This document shows, piece by piece, positions 52,241-61,989 of a stretch of 64,000 nucleotides of DNA. Location: assembly GCA_003242085.1 (NCBI GenBank), contig QBML01000001.1, positions 219,216 to 283,215 on the forward strand. Direction: 5' to 3'. The position numbers and the translations under genes are program-made. Source of the DNA: Pseudanabaena frigida. Lineage in GTDB: Bacteria; Cyanobacteriota; Cyanobacteriia; Pseudanabaenales; Pseudanabaenaceae. The notes under the pieces were generated by a model. It had not been told where the DNA came from. It saw nothing but the letters and a program-made list of their open reading frames with translations, and searched no databases. How positions within the stretch are numbered: the stretch's first letter is position 1; every line of letters begins with the position of its first letter.

Positions 52241-53392
52241 ATGGGGCGATTAGGAGTTTTACTGCTGAACCTCGGTGGACCCGATAAGTTAGAGGATGTC
52301 CGCCCATTTTTGTACAACTTATTTGCAGACCCAGAAATTATTCGCTTGCCTTCCCCACTGTTGCAAGCTCCTCTAGCTTGGTTGATTTCAACCTTGCGCT
52401 CCAAAAAATCTCAGGAAAACTACAAAAAAATCGGTGGTGGCTCACCGTTACGCCGTATTACAGAGGCGCAAGCTCAAGCATTGCGATCGCAGCTTCAGCA
52501 AAGCGGACAAGATGTCCAAGTTTATATTGGGATGCGTTATTGGCATCCCTTTACCGAAGAAGCGATCGCCCAAATCAAACAAGACAAGATCGAAGAATTA
52601 GTAGTTTTACCTTTGTATCCCCAGTTTTCGATTAGTACTACAGGTTCGAGTTTTCGACTGTTAGATCGCATTTGGCAAACCGATCCTGAATTACAAAAAA
52701 TCAAATATACCGTTGTACCTTCTTGGTACGACAATGCAGGCTATTTGCAATCAATGGCAAACTTGATTGCCACCAAGCTCGATCGAGTCAAAAATCCTAG
52801 TGAAGCCTATATATTCTTCAGCGCTCATGGCGTGCCTGTTAGTTATATTGAGGAAGCAGGCGATCCCTATCAAAAGGAAATCGAAACCTGCGCGGCGCTA
52901 ATTATGCAAAAACTTGGGCGCGCCAATCCTTACAAACTTGCCTACCAAAGTCGTGTCGGCCCCGTTGAATGGTTGCAACCCTATACTGATGTGGCGATCG
53001 CTGAACTTGCCGAACAAGGCGTAAAAGAATTAGTAGTAGTTCCGATTAGTTTTGTATCCGAGCATATCGAGACTCTTGAAGAAATCGATATGGAATATCG
53101 CGAAATTGCCGAACATGCAGGAATTGAGACTTTTGCAAGAGTACCTGCTCCTGATACCGATCCAACGTTTATTCAAGCATTAGCCGATATTGTTACCAAG
53201 GCTTTAAGCGATCGCCCCATTGCCTTTAGTGAAACAATCCAACCTCAAAAAAATACCAAGCTCTATCCTCAAGAGCGTTGGGAATGGGGGATGACCCAAT
53301 CCGCCGAAGTTTGGAATGGTCGCTTAGCCATGTTAGGTTTTCTGATCCTACTCCTAGAGATATGGCTAGGAAGGGGACAAATCTTTCAATAA
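52241..53392 (+). CDS. hemH: ferrochelatase with C-terminal Hlip helix
   Basis: 383 residues. Ferrochelatase core to about 325: [60 protein letters not shown] with the catalytic His, and [18 protein letters not shown]. The last 40 residues carry a chlorophyll-binding helix ([20 protein letters not shown]) with the E-x-x-N-x-R motif, as in cyanobacterial and plastid type II enzymes. It inserts Fe2+ into protoporphyrin IX, and the tail links it to thylakoid pigment status. Convergent with heme oxygenase, so heme synthesis and breakdown genes face each other. Confidence 0.97.
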   Translation: MGRLGVLLLNLGGPDKLEDVRPFLYNLFADPEIIRLPSPLLQAPLAWLISTLRSKKSQENYKKIGGGSPLRRITEAQAQALRSQLQQSGQDVQVYIGMRYWHPFTEEAIAQIKQDKIEELVVLPLYPQFSISTTGSSFRLLDRIWQTDPELQKIKYTVVPSWYDNAGYLQSMANLIATKLDRVKNPSEAYIFFSAHGVPVSYIEEAGDPYQKEIETCAALIMQKLGRANPYKLAYQSRVGPVEWLQPYTDVAIAELAEQGVKELVVVPISFVSEHIETLEEIDMEYREIAEHAGIETFARVPAPDTDPTFIQALADIVTKALSDRPIAFSETIQPQKNTKLYPQERWEWGMTQSAEVWNGRLAMLGFLILLLEIWLGRGQIFQ

Positions 53393-53429
53393 AAAAGGGA
53401 GGTGGCGCTTTGCGCCACCTCCCTTTTTT
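53391..53429. terminator. bidirectional terminator between hemH and ho1
   Basis: AAAAAAGGGAGGTGGCGC mirrors its right arm around TTT, ending in T residues on both strands. It touches the hemH stop and precedes the heme oxygenase stop by 8 bp. Confidence 0.92.
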
Positions 53430-53437
53430 ACTTTTGT

Positions 53438-54172
53438 TTAGCTAGCAACATTTGATTCGCGGCGTACAGAGGAGTTTTTGGGTTCACCCTTGATCTTGGT
53501 GAGCAGAGAATTCCAACCAAACTTAGTTAGAGCAACGAGCCAATTACCTTCTAGCTCGCGGAACATCGCCATGTTCATATGAAAAGAAGCATTAGCTTCA
53601 TCAACAATGCGCTCGGCTGTTTCTGCGTCTACAGGAAGTGTGTCAAGAGCTTCACGGTAGCGCTTTTTGAACTCGCCATGATTGCGAATATCATTGAACT
53701 CATAGAAAGCAGTACCATTCTCATCCTGCAAACCCATTGCTTCTTTAGCGATTTTCTTAAGAATTTGTCCGCCTGACAGATCGCCCATATAGCGAGTGTA
53801 AGCGTGAGCAACTAGCAATACAGGATCGTTAGCTGAGATTTCGCGAATGCGCGCAAGGTACTTTTCACAAGCAGGTGTAGGCTTGAAGTCTTCGCGCCAG
53901 TTGGAGCCGAAGTAAAACAGCATATCGAGTTCTAGACTCTTCTCGCGCCATAGCTCGCGGTAATAGAGTTTGCTGAGAACAGGATCGTTTTTGTGGACTT
54001 CAAACTCTGCTTCGATCGCTTTGTAAACGAAGTAAAGGTTGCCGACGAGTCTGCTATAGGATGTCTTGTCAACTACGCCCTTTAAAAAGCATTTAATAAA
54101 ATCGGTACTCTCGGCAGCCGAGTGAGATTTTTGTGTGCCTACACGCAAAAGCGTTGCCAAACCTTGACTCAT
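53438..54172 (-). CDS. ho1: heme oxygenase (biliverdin-forming)
   Basis: 244 residues. Proximal heme ligand region LRVGTQKSHSAAESTDFIKC, LYFVYKAIEAEFEVH, and the distal helix LLVAHAYTRYMGDLSGGQIL with the conserved glycines. It opens heme to biliverdin IX-alpha with ferredoxin as reductant, the first step to phycobilins such as those handled by CpeS and CpeT here. Monocistronic; its promoter is within the 54173-54564 gap. Confidence 0.97.
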   Translation of the reverse strand: MSQGLATLLRVGTQKSHSAAESTDFIKCFLKGVVDKTSYSRLVGNLYFVYKAIEAEFEVHKNDPVLSKLYYRELWREKSLELDMLFYFGSNWREDFKPTPACEKYLARIREISANDPVLLVAHAYTRYMGDLSGGQILKKIAKEAMGLQDENGTAFYEFNDIRNHGEFKKRYREALDTLPVDAETAERIVDEANASFHMNMAMFRELEGNWLVALTKFGWNSLLTKIKGEPKNSSVRRESNVAS

Positions 54173-54564
54173 GGGTTCTCCTAAACTTTTTTAAATAAAA
54201 ATATTGTTGTCAATCAAGCTAAGTGACGTAGAGCGGCACTTAGCTTGAATTTTAAATTAGTAGTAAAAACAGCAATAAAAGCGATTATGGAAATATATGC
54301 TGAGGTGGATATATAAATATAATTGCGGGATAATTACGCGGTTAATCAAAAAACTGCAATCAGCTCTAAAGCCTTAGATCGGCAGCATCTGAGACCTTAT
54401 TCCAGTATATAAGCCTATGTATAGAAAAATTTCTAGTCTGTAACAAATTTTCATCTACCATAGCTCCCATATAATGTAGTCAGCATCTCCTAATTTGAAG
54501 CGATCGCAAAGCTGACCGTAACAAATTAGATTTTAGTCAAGCTAGCTTGAAGAGGTAATAAATT
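54173..54564. other. divergent intergenic region ho1 / ndhC
   Basis: About 390 bp without a reading frame or RNA gene. AT-rich near ho1 with one HIP1 site at about 54500. It carries the two divergent promoters; I cannot place -10 boxes with confidence. Confidence 0.5.
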
Positions 54565-54924
54565 TTGGTTTTAAGCGGATACGAATACTTACTGGTATTC
54601 ATCATTGTTTGTACGCTTGTTCCCCTATCGGGGCTAGCACTATCAGCTCTTTTAAGCCCAAAACAATCAGGAGCCGCAGGTCGAACCACCTACGAGTCTG
54701 GCTGTGAACCCATTGGTGGAGCTTGGATACAGTTTAATATTCGTTATTACATGTTCGCGCTTGCCTTCGTTATTTTTGACGTAGAAACGGTATTTTTATA
54801 CCCTTGGGCGGTCGCATTTAGTAAACTAGGCTTGCTTGCTTTTGTCGAAGCACTCATTTTTATCAGTATTCTTGTATTAGGTCTAGTCTACGCTTGGAGA
54901 AAGGGAGCCTTAGAATGGTCATGA
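54565..54924 (+). CDS. ndhC: NAD(P)H-quinone oxidoreductase subunit 3 (NdhC)
   Basis: 119 residues beginning at TTG 54565 (reads [15 protein letters not shown]), supported by the conserved VLSGYEYL start of the family and by AGAGGT 8 nt upstream. Three helices; motif [20 protein letters not shown] with the conserved Cys-Glu pair, and [17 protein letters not shown]. It is a membrane-arm subunit near the quinone site of NDH-1. First gene of ndhCKJ; its stop overlaps ndhK. Confidence 0.97.
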   Translation: MVLSGYEYLLVFIIVCTLVPLSGLALSALLSPKQSGAAGRTTYESGCEPIGGAWIQFNIRYYMFALAFVIFDVETVFLYPWAVAFSKLGLLAFVEALIFISILVLGLVYAWRKGALEWS

Positions 54925-55661
54925 AATCCGAAAACGTCGCTCTGGACTTCAGCATTGAAGAACAAACGCAACGACTCATTAATCCTGCTGAAAAGCCACA
55001 AGTCACCCAAGACTTATCTAATAATGTCGTTTTGACGACTCTCAATGACCTCTATAACTGGTCGAGAATGTCTAGCCTTTGGCCGATGCTCTATGGCACT
55101 AGCTGTTGCTTTATTGAGTTCGCCGCAATGATTGGCTCCAGATTTGACTTCGATCGCTTTGGTCTGTTGCCCCGTTCTAGCCCTCGTCAGGCTGACCTAA
55201 TCATCACCGCAGGTACGGTCACGATGAAGATGGCTCCTGCTTTGGTTCGCCTCTATGAGCAAATGCAAGAACCGAAATATGTAATCGCTATGGGTGCTTG
55301 CACGATCACAGGTGGCATGTTCAGTACCGACTCTTACACTACAGTTCGCGGCGTTGACAAGCTCATTCCTGTTGATGTGTATATTCCTGGATGTCCTCCT
55401 CGTCCTGAAGCAATCATGGACGCAATCATCAAGTTACGTAAAAAAATCGGTACGGAAGGATTTAAAGAAAGAGCTACCCTTGATCGCACCCATCGTTATT
55501 ATGCGGTGAAGCATGAAATGAAGGTAGTTAATCCAATCCTGACTGGACAATATCTAGAAATGCCTAGTCGCATGTCTCCACCACAGGAGTTAGTGGATTC
55601 GGGTATTCCGTTACCTGCGTTACAAATGGCTCAGAAGGAGGTAGAAACCGTTGGCAGATAA
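54915..55661 (+). CDS. ndhK: NAD(P)H-quinone oxidoreductase subunit K (NdhK)
   Basis: 248 residues from ATG 54915, chosen because GGGAG sits 7 nt upstream; ATG 54921 in frame is an alternative. [4Fe-4S] cluster N2 ligands are in [39 protein letters not shown] and [17 protein letters not shown]. It transfers electrons to plastoquinone in NDH-1. It overlaps ndhC by 10 bp and ndhJ by 11 bp, so the three are translated together. Confidence 0.96.
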   Translation: MVMKSENVALDFSIEEQTQRLINPAEKPQVTQDLSNNVVLTTLNDLYNWSRMSSLWPMLYGTSCCFIEFAAMIGSRFDFDRFGLLPRSSPRQADLIITAGTVTMKMAPALVRLYEQMQEPKYVIAMGACTITGGMFSTDSYTTVRGVDKLIPVDVYIPGCPPRPEAIMDAIIKLRKKIGTEGFKERATLDRTHRYYAVKHEMKVVNPILTGQYLEMPSRMSPPQELVDSGIPLPALQMAQKEVETVGR

Positions 55662-56190
55662 TCAATCAGAAAATCAAGAAGCGGCTTTAGTCACAACGGA
55701 AGTAACTGCTCCCGTTTCGCAATGGCTAACTAGTAATGGCTTTGAGCATGAGTTTTTGGGCTTGGATAAGCAAGGTGTTCCCATTCTCAAAATTGATCGC
55801 CAATTTTTACTTCCTTTCTCGACTGCGCTTTATGCTTATGGGTTTAACTACATGATGTATCAATGTGGTTATGATGCTGGTGCTGGCGATAGTTTGGTGA
55901 GTGTTTATCATCTCGCTAAGCTAGGCGATGAGGGTATTAACAAAAGCGATCGCCTTGAGGAAGTCCGCATCAAAGTTTTTCTCCCTCGCCTCGATCCCCG
56001 TTGTCCGTCGGTTTACTGGATTTGGAAAACTGCTGATTGGCAAGAGCGCGAAACCTTCGATATGTACGGTATCATCTACGAGGGTCATCCCAATCTCAAG
56101 CGGATTCTGATGCCCGAAGACTGGATTGGCTATCCGATGCGAAAAGATTACGTCACGCCAGACTTTTACGAGTTACAAGACGCGTATTAA
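55651..56190 (+). CDS. ndhJ: NAD(P)H-quinone oxidoreductase subunit J (NdhJ)
   Basis: 179 residues from TTG 55651, which has a near-ideal AAGGAGG 8 nt upstream. Conserved features: [60 protein letters not shown] and [20 protein letters not shown]. It is a peripheral-arm subunit of NDH-1 that packs on NdhH and NdhK. Last gene of the operon, followed by a terminator. Both ndhC and ndhJ use TTG starts. Confidence 0.96.
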   Translation: MADNQSENQEAALVTTEVTAPVSQWLTSNGFEHEFLGLDKQGVPILKIDRQFLLPFSTALYAYGFNYMMYQCGYDAGAGDSLVSVYHLAKLGDEGINKSDRLEEVRIKVFLPRLDPRCPSVYWIWKTADWQERETFDMYGIIYEGHPNLKRILMPEDWIGYPMRKDYVTPDFYELQDAY

Positions 56191-56192
56191 GT

Positions 56193-56225
56193 AAAGAAGC
56201 ACCCATCGGGTGCTTCTTTGTTTTT
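56193..56225 (+). terminator. rho-independent terminator of ndhCKJ
   Basis: AAAGAAGCACCC pairs with GGGTGCTTCTTT across a 3-nt loop, followed by GTTTTT. Confidence 0.92.
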
Positions 56226-56251
56226 ATTAGGATTATTTAGAGGATCACACA

Positions 56252-56875
56252 ATGGCATATAGCGATTTTGATCTTAAAAAGGTTAAACAACAACTTGGTA
56301 TAAATTTGATTGAGAAAGAGAATCTTTTCGCAGATACTAAGTGCTCTGAGATTACTGCTTATTTAAAAGAAACTCTAGCAGAAAATATTCCTCTGGCAAG
56401 GGCAATTAATACCGAAAAAGCGCGTTCAGAGTTAATCATTGCCAATGTTTTAGTGGAACTGCGAAAAAAATTAGATCGCAAGATCAGCCTATTTTCTGGA
56501 ATTGAATTTAATGTTGATAAAGAAAAAGGGCTGAATGGGTTTTGTGATTTTATAGTTAGTGCATCACCCGAACAATTAATGTTAAGCAGTCCTATTGTTG
56601 CGGTAGTTGAGGCTAAGAATGAAAATATCATCGGTGGGTTAGGTCAATGTATAGCGGAAATGGTGGCAGCAAAAATTTTTAATGAACGTGAAAATGATGA
56701 AAGTGTAAAAAATATATATGGTGTTGTCACAACGGGGACGGCATGGAAATTTCTAACAATTGATAGAAATGATGTGTACATAGATCTAGATGAATATTCA
56801 ATTGAAAACCCTAGCAAAATTATTGGTATTTTGTTAGAAATGGTTTCGCAAAATGTTGGAACCTCACGTGGTTAA
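56252..56875 (+). CDS. PD-(D/E)XK nuclease-like protein
   Basis: 207 residues. After a helical N-terminus (TEKARSELIIANVLVELRKK) comes SLFSGIEFNVDKEKGLNGFC with DFIVSASPEQ, and IVAVVEAKNENIIGGLGQCI, giving the D...ExK pattern of restriction-like nucleases, then a TTGTAWKFLTIDRNDVYIDL strand pair. Such lone proteins are common in cyanobacteria and often horizontally moved; it has no HIP1 octamer, unlike its neighbours. No partner gene is adjacent. It starts 62 bp after ndhJ, behind the terminator. Confidence 0.7.
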   Translation: MAYSDFDLKKVKQQLGINLIEKENLFADTKCSEITAYLKETLAENIPLARAINTEKARSELIIANVLVELRKKLDRKISLFSGIEFNVDKEKGLNGFCDFIVSASPEQLMLSSPIVAVVEAKNENIIGGLGQCIAEMVAAKIFNERENDESVKNIYGVVTTGTAWKFLTIDRNDVYIDLDEYSIENPSKIIGILLEMVSQNVGTSRG

Positions 56876-56940
56876 ATACGATCATAATTTTGTTTGCAAA
56901 ACATACAAAACTGTAATCGTATTTATTTCAACTTGACATT

Positions 56941-58812
56941 ATGTGTGGAATTGTTGGCTACATCGGACATCGCTCGGCAAATGAAGTTTTAATTTCAGGA
57001 TTACGCAAGCTTGAATATCGCGGCTATGACTCCGCAGGCGTTGCCACAATTCCTTTAGGCGATCGCAGTTTGCATCGGGTTAGAGCTAAGGGAAAACTAA
57101 TCCAACTCGAAGAAAAGTTAAATGCCGATACCGCCCCTCAAGCACCAATTGGGATTGGTCACACACGCTGGGCAACTCATGGCAAACCTGAAGAACATAA
57201 TGCTCATCCGCATACGAATACAATGGGCAACTTGGCTGTAGTCCAAAATGGCATCGTTGAGAACTATCACATTCTGCGGACTGATTTAAAACAACTCGGT
57301 CATATTTTTGTCAGCGAAACTGATACCGAAGTAATTCCTCACTTGATTGCCGAATTTTTGACACAGTTGGAAAAGCAAGGCAATATTATTCCTGAAAAGT
57401 CTCCTTCAGTACTATTTGAAGCAGTAAGATTGGCTGTGGGCAAGTTGCAAGGAGCTTATGCGATCGCGGTTGTCCATGCTGATTATCCCGATGAGCTGAT
57501 CGTGGTGCGCCAACAGGCTCCTCTCGTGATTGGTATTGGCAAAGATGAAAACTTTTGCGCTTCTGATACACCTGCATTAGTTGCCTATACTCGCACCGTA
57601 ATACCTCTCGAAAACGGGGAAATTGCTCGACTTACTAGAGAATCAGTACAAGTCTACAATGCCAAAGGCGATCGCCTCCGTCGTGCGCCCCAGACCCTCA
57701 ACTGGAATCCAACAATGGTTGAGAAGCAAGGCTTTAAACACTACATGCTCAAAGAAATTTACGAGCAGCCAGGGGTATTCCGCACAGGGCTAGCTAGTTA
57801 TATCAATGAAAAAAATTGGATTCAGCTAGGCTTACCAACTGGGTTTATTGACAAAATCGAACGAGTAGAAATTATTGCCTGTGGAACTAGTTGGCACGCT
57901 TCTCTAGTTGGTAAGTATTTGTTAGAGCAGCTTGCAGGTGTTCCTACTAGCGTCCAATATGCTTCGGAATATCGCTATTCACCACCTCCTTCTCTAAAAA
58001 ACACCTTAGTAGTTGGTGTGACTCAATCGGGCGAAACTGCGGATACATTAGCAGCTTTGGAACTCGCTAAATCGAGAGGCGATCGCTGTTTGGGGATTAC
58101 CAATCGAACGGAAAGCTCAATCGGACGTATCGCAGACGCGGTAATCGATACGCAAGCAGGGATTGAAATTGGTGTAGCAGCGACAAAAACCTTTGTGGCT
58201 CAATTACTGATGTTCTATTTACTAGCTCTAGAATTTGGTATTGCGAATGGTAAATTGTCTGAAGAGAGAACTCAAGAACTAATCGAAGGATTGCGCCAAC
58301 TGCCTGCTTATATGGAACGCATTCTTGAAAGCCAAGAACGTTACATTGAAGATCTTTCACGACAGTTTACACATACTAAAGATTTTATTTTCTTAGGTCG
58401 TGGTATCAATTTCCCGATCGCCCTTGAAGGTGCGCTCAAGCTCAAGGAAATTAGCTACATTCATGCTGAGGGCTATCCCGCAGGCGAGATGAAGCATGGC
58501 CCGATCGCTTTACTCGATGAAGATGTACCTGTCGTAGCGATCGCTACTCCTGGGGCTGTGTACGAGAAAGTTCTTTCTAACTCTCAAGAAGCTAAGGCAA
58601 GGGATGCAAAATTGATTGGTGTCGCACCTCTTGACGATCCTGCGGCAAATGAGGTGTTTGATTACATTTTGCCGATTCCTGTCGTTGATGAAATTTTCTC
58701 ACCGATTCTCACGGTGATCCCTTTGCAATTGCTGTCCTATCACGTAGCAGCGCACCGTGGCTTAGATGTCGATCAACCTCGAAATCTCGCAAAATCTGTA
58801 ACTGTTGAATAA
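56941..58812 (+). CDS. glmS: glutamine--fructose-6-phosphate aminotransferase
   Basis: 623 residues. The N-terminal glutaminase domain starts MCGIVGYIGH with catalytic Cys2 and has GIGHTRWATHGKPEEHNAHP. Two SIS domains follow (GVTQSGETADTLAALELAKS; FLGRGINFPIALEGALKLKE with EISYIHAEGYPAGEMKHGP). It makes glucosamine-6-phosphate for peptidoglycan and lipopolysaccharide. The length is typical. There is no glmS ribozyme signature in the short upstream gap. The start ATG lacks a strong ribosome binding site, but Cys2 fixes it. Confidence 0.97.
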   Translation: MCGIVGYIGHRSANEVLISGLRKLEYRGYDSAGVATIPLGDRSLHRVRAKGKLIQLEEKLNADTAPQAPIGIGHTRWATHGKPEEHNAHPHTNTMGNLAVVQNGIVENYHILRTDLKQLGHIFVSETDTEVIPHLIAEFLTQLEKQGNIIPEKSPSVLFEAVRLAVGKLQGAYAIAVVHADYPDELIVVRQQAPLVIGIGKDENFCASDTPALVAYTRTVIPLENGEIARLTRESVQVYNAKGDRLRRAPQTLNWNPTMVEKQGFKHYMLKEIYEQPGVFRTGLASYINEKNWIQLGLPTGFIDKIERVEIIACGTSWHASLVGKYLLEQLAGVPTSVQYASEYRYSPPPSLKNTLVVGVTQSGETADTLAALELAKSRGDRCLGITNRTESSIGRIADAVIDTQAGIEIGVAATKTFVAQLLMFYLLALEFGIANGKLSEERTQELIEGLRQLPAYMERILESQERYIEDLSRQFTHTKDFIFLGRGINFPIALEGALKLKEISYIHAEGYPAGEMKHGPIALLDEDVPVVAIATPGAVYEKVLSNSQEAKARDAKLIGVAPLDDPAANEVFDYILPIPVVDEIFSPILTVIPLQLLSYHVAAHRGLDVDQPRNLAKSVTVE

Positions 58813-58817
58813 TTAGC

Positions 58818-58845
58818 AAAGGCGGTGCATTGCGCCACCTTTTTT
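58818..58845 (+). terminator. hairpin after glmS
   Basis: AAAGGCGGTGC and GCGCCACCTTT pair with two mismatches around ATT, followed by T residues. It is likely the glmS terminator and also resembles the palindromic family cores. Confidence 0.75.
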
Positions 58846-58877
58846 ATTCGATCGCAGTTGGTAAGCGAATATAGCAA

Positions 58878-58955
58878 TGAGGAAAGGCAGCGCTTCGCGC
58901 CACCTTTCCTCATTTGATTTTTATGCCCAAAGCTAAACTTGCATTGCTATAGCAG
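58878..58955. repeat. palindromic element, reverse-oriented flank
   Basis: Hairpin 58878-58913 (ATGAGGAAAGGCAGCGC, loop TTC, mirrored with a mismatch) is followed by AAACTTGCATTGCTATAGC, the reverse complement of the flank at 7009 and 23250. Confidence 0.8.
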
Positions 58956-58967
58956 TCAGAAACTTTT

Positions 58968-60413
58968 ATGGATAAATACAATCGCAGGAAATTTTTACTT
59001 CAGGCTCGAAATGTCACCTATGCTGGGGCAACAGCTTGGCTCTGTGGATGCGACGGGGTATTTAGCAAACAATCCAATCTCCAAGCTAATCAATCACCAA
59101 ATAGTAGCGAAGATAGCCAGCAGATTATCGTTGTTGGTGCAGGCATCTCAGGTATCGCTGCCGCTAAAAAATTACAAATTCAAGGATATAGTGTAATTGT
59201 CCTAGAGGGGCGCGATCGCATTGGAGGAAGAATTTGGACAGACAATTCCTTGGGTACTCCTTTAGATTTAGGTGCAGCTTGGATTCAGAAAGTTAATGGT
59301 AATCCAATATCGTCTCTAGCCAAACAATTTGCGATCCAGACTGTTGTATCTGATTATGATTCGCAATGGAACTATCAAGGTGTCAATCAATTGATAAGCG
59401 AATCAGAAGAAAAGCTTGTAAATCAAGCCTTTCAATCTTTTATGGATATGGTCGCCAAGTTAAAAAATGAAACTCCATCATCACAGCAGGTTACTCTAGC
59501 TGATATTGCTCAACAAGTAATTCAATCAGAAAAAATCACAGGAACTACTCTCAACGGCTTTCGAGCAAGATTGGCTTCGACGATTGAGAGTGAAATGGGC
59601 GACGATCTCGCAAATCTGGGACTTAAAGGTTTTAATGAAGACTCAGAATTTACAGGAGCAAATGTAGTTTTTCCGCAAGGCTACACGCAACTTGTACAGG
59701 CTCTATCAGCAGATTTAGATATTCGTACCAAACATCTTGTGCAGCAAATTGCCTATGATGATAGTGGCGTACAAGTAACAACAGATCGCGGGATTTTTAG
59801 AGGATCGCGAGTGATTGTCACCGTTCCATTGGGTGTGCTGAAACGCGGTTCTATTAAGTTTTTACCAGCGTTGCCAGAATCTAAGTTAAAAGCAATGGAA
59901 CAATTAGGTATGGGAGCGCTCAATAAATTAGTATTAAAGTTTCCGCAGCCGTTTTGGTCGTCGGAACCCCATAGCTTCGCATATATCAATAGCAATCGCG
60001 ATCACCCTATTTCTGATCGCTATATTGAGTTTTGGAACTGGCAGAAGTATGTTAAGCAGCCAATTTTAGTCGCCATAGTTAGTGGTAGATTTTCGAGATC
60101 GCTATCACAAATGTCTCTATCAGAGGCAACTCAAAACATCATGTCAGATTTACAAGCGATGTTTGGCAAAGATATTGCGTTACCAACAGCTACGTTATTG
60201 ACTCAATGGCACAACGATCCCTTTACCTATGGTTCCTATTCCACATTTTCGCTAAATGGTAGTCTTCAAGATTGCGATCGCTTAGCAGAACCCATAGGCG
60301 ATCGGCTATTTTTTGCGGGTGAGGCAACCTATGGGAAATATTTAGGATCAGTTCATGGTGCTTTCTTAAGTGGTGAAAGAGAAGCCAACAGAATCGCTAA
60401 AATTGATAAATAA
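58968..60413 (+). CDS. flavin-containing amine oxidase, Tat-exported, lipobox
   Basis: 481 residues. The N-terminus has a twin-arginine motif (NRRKFLLQARNVTYAG) and a lipobox-like WLCGC, suggesting a Tat-exported lipoprotein. The FAD-binding Rossmann motif is IIVVGAGISGIAAAKKLQIQ, followed by EGRDRIGGRIWTDN and LDLGAAWIQK. The C-terminal FAD region has DRLFFAGEATYGKYLGSVHG. This is the monoamine/polyamine oxidase fold; the substrate is not readable. Monocistronic. Confidence 0.9.
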   Translation: MDKYNRRKFLLQARNVTYAGATAWLCGCDGVFSKQSNLQANQSPNSSEDSQQIIVVGAGISGIAAAKKLQIQGYSVIVLEGRDRIGGRIWTDNSLGTPLDLGAAWIQKVNGNPISSLAKQFAIQTVVSDYDSQWNYQGVNQLISESEEKLVNQAFQSFMDMVAKLKNETPSSQQVTLADIAQQVIQSEKITGTTLNGFRARLASTIESEMGDDLANLGLKGFNEDSEFTGANVVFPQGYTQLVQALSADLDIRTKHLVQQIAYDDSGVQVTTDRGIFRGSRVIVTVPLGVLKRGSIKFLPALPESKLKAMEQLGMGALNKLVLKFPQPFWSSEPHSFAYINSNRDHPISDRYIEFWNWQKYVKQPILVAIVSGRFSRSLSQMSLSEATQNIMSDLQAMFGKDIALPTATLLTQWHNDPFTYGSYSTFSLNGSLQDCDRLAEPIGDRLFFAGEATYGKYLGSVHGAFLSGEREANRIAKIDK

Positions 60414-60521
60414 TCTAACTTTCTAAACTTAGCCAAAGGGCGAAAGAGATTTATGGCGCTTTACCGCGAAACATTCCTTTGACTCTCAATAGCTATAATT
60501 CAACGAAAAACCCTAAAAGTC

Positions 60522-61244
60522 ATGCAATGGTTTAAACCTCTTGGTAGCAGTTTAAAAATTGAACGCTTAGCAAATGCTGTTAAAGACTCACTTTGGCAAG
60601 CAAATTGTCCATTGTGCAAGCGTCCTGCGGATGGAATTCTGTGTAAAGATTGCGATCGCCAAATTACCGCTTATCAAGCTAGGGAGTTTTTGCAGAAAGA
60701 TAATCCTATTTCATTAGAGATTCCGCTCTATAGTTGGGGAATTTATGATGGTGCATTGAAACGGGCGATCGCTGCTTGTAAATACGAAAACCATCCCGAA
60801 ATCATGGAAGCGATCGCTGTAAAAATTGCCGATACTTGGCAGCGATCGGCACATACTAAAACCAAAAATCTCCAAAAAGCCTCAGTAATTCCCATTCCCC
60901 TTCATGCCAACAAATTAAAATCGCGGGGATTTAACCAAGCCGAAATTCTTGCCCGTCGTTTTTGTGATTTAACCACAATGCCATTAAAGCCACAATTGTT
61001 GCAACGGGTTAAGGAAACTAAGGCACAGATGCAGACCAATAGTAAACAGGAGCGCGAACAAAACTTGTCTCACGCTTTTGCAGTTCCATCAAACCAAAAA
61101 TCTAACCATCGAAATGTGATTCTATTTGATGATATTTATACGACTGGTGTAACTATCCGCGAAGCCATCGCCACCCTCTCGGACAGCAATATTGCAGTGC
61201 GCGGTGTAATCGTTCTTGCACGCCCCCAATTTACCAACAACTAA
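60522..61244 (+). CDS. comF: ComF-family phosphoribosyltransferase-like protein
   Basis: 240 residues. A zinc-ribbon-like start (CPLCKRPADGILCKDC) is followed by the PRTase fold: AIAACKYENHPEIMEAIAVK, VIPIPLHANKLKSRGFNQAE and the PRPP loop VILFDDIYTTGVTIREAIAT. ComF is needed for DNA uptake in naturally competent bacteria, including cyanobacteria, although its chemistry is unresolved. The 3' end overlaps the convergent DUF1825 gene by 4 bp. Confidence 0.92.
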   Translation: MQWFKPLGSSLKIERLANAVKDSLWQANCPLCKRPADGILCKDCDRQITAYQAREFLQKDNPISLEIPLYSWGIYDGALKRAIAACKYENHPEIMEAIAVKIADTWQRSAHTKTKNLQKASVIPIPLHANKLKSRGFNQAEILARRFCDLTTMPLKPQLLQRVKETKAQMQTNSKQEREQNLSHAFAVPSNQKSNHRNVILFDDIYTTGVTIREAIATLSDSNIAVRGVIVLARPQFTNN

Positions 61245-61564
61245 TTTTGAAGTTCGAGTTCGGACTTCATTTTTTCGAGTGTCATATTCATCTGATCGAA
61301 CATTTGCTGTGGCGTAATCCCAAAATTGCCTAACTGATTTTCCAATTGTTTCAGGGTCATTTGCGCCATGAAATCGTCAGACAACTCAAATCGCTTCATA
61401 AAAATTTTATAGCGATCCATCATCTCTTCCATTTTTTCGATGAAGAGAATTTTGCCTTCGCGATCAAACTTGCCATAACTTCCGCCGAGTTGAGTTAAGG
61501 CTTGATAATCTTGAAATAGATTGCGAGCTTCATGTTGAACAATCTCAGAATCAAAAAATGCCAT
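61241..61564 (-). CDS. DUF1825 family protein
   Basis: 107 residues, all helical: FFDSEIVQHEARNLFQDYQA, GKILFIEKMEEMMDRYKIFM, RFELSDDFMAQMTLKQLENQ and a C-terminal QMFDQMNMTLEKMKSELELQ. This matches the small cyanobacteria-specific DUF1825 family. It is cytosolic, with unknown function. Its 3' end overlaps comF by 4 bp, tail to tail. Confidence 0.85.
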   Translation of the reverse strand: MAFFDSEIVQHEARNLFQDYQALTQLGGSYGKFDREGKILFIEKMEEMMDRYKIFMKRFELSDDFMAQMTLKQLENQLGNFGITPQQMFDQMNMTLEKMKSELELQN

Positions 61565-61652
61565 GTTTGTTGCTCTGGTTAACTTACATCTATTCTAATT
61601 TTACAAGCTGACTCACCTTTACAGAAATTAACCGAAGTGGGGATATCACCCA

Positions 61653-61688
61653 TTAAGCAAACGTCGCGCACAGCGCGACACTTGCTTA
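61653..61688. repeat. hairpin TTAAGCAA-GTCGCGC
   Basis: TTAAGCAA and GTCGCGC pair with GCGCGAC and TTGCTTAA around ACA, with two internal mismatched bases. The right end contains the stop codon of the gene at 61686, so it is probably that gene's 3' structure. Confidence 0.7.
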
Positions 61689-61949
61689 AGTCATTATTGG
61701 TACAGCGCGATCGCGTTTGCGTGGCAAAAACCTGACTGAAACTCGCTTTAGGTCAAATTTAGCTTCTAGCTCGTGGACGTAGTCTACGGCTTCACCCTCA
61801 TGTTCGCGATTGTCAAGGACTTCGAGCAAGCTCAAAATTTCAGTATCCAATCCTGGTTTACCTATAAATAAGTGCATTAAGGTTTCGCAATTATCATCGT
61901 CAGGATAGATGGGAATGTAGTAGATGTAAGGGATTTCCATAAACTCCAT
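61686..61949 (-). CDS. small hypothetical protein
   Basis: 87 residues: EIPYIYYIPIYPDDDNCETL, LFIGKPGLDTEILSLLEVLD, VHELEAKFDLKRVSVRFLPR. Alternating strands and a helix suggest a small folded domain. CGGAG lies 4 nt before the ATG at 61949; a second ATG at 61940 is possible. I do not recognise the family. It is monocistronic, ending in a hairpin. Confidence 0.6.
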   Translation of the reverse strand: MEFMEIPYIYYIPIYPDDDNCETLMHLFIGKPGLDTEILSLLEVLDNREHEGEAVDYVHELEAKFDLKRVSVRFLPRKRDRAVPIMT

Positions 61950-61989
61950 AATACTCCGTAGATTTGGTTACACTTTTTAAATTTTTGTA

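Noticed and set aside
56875..56940. glmS ribozyme upstream of glmS
   Set aside because: The gap is only 65 bp and AT-rich, with no room for the ribozyme core.
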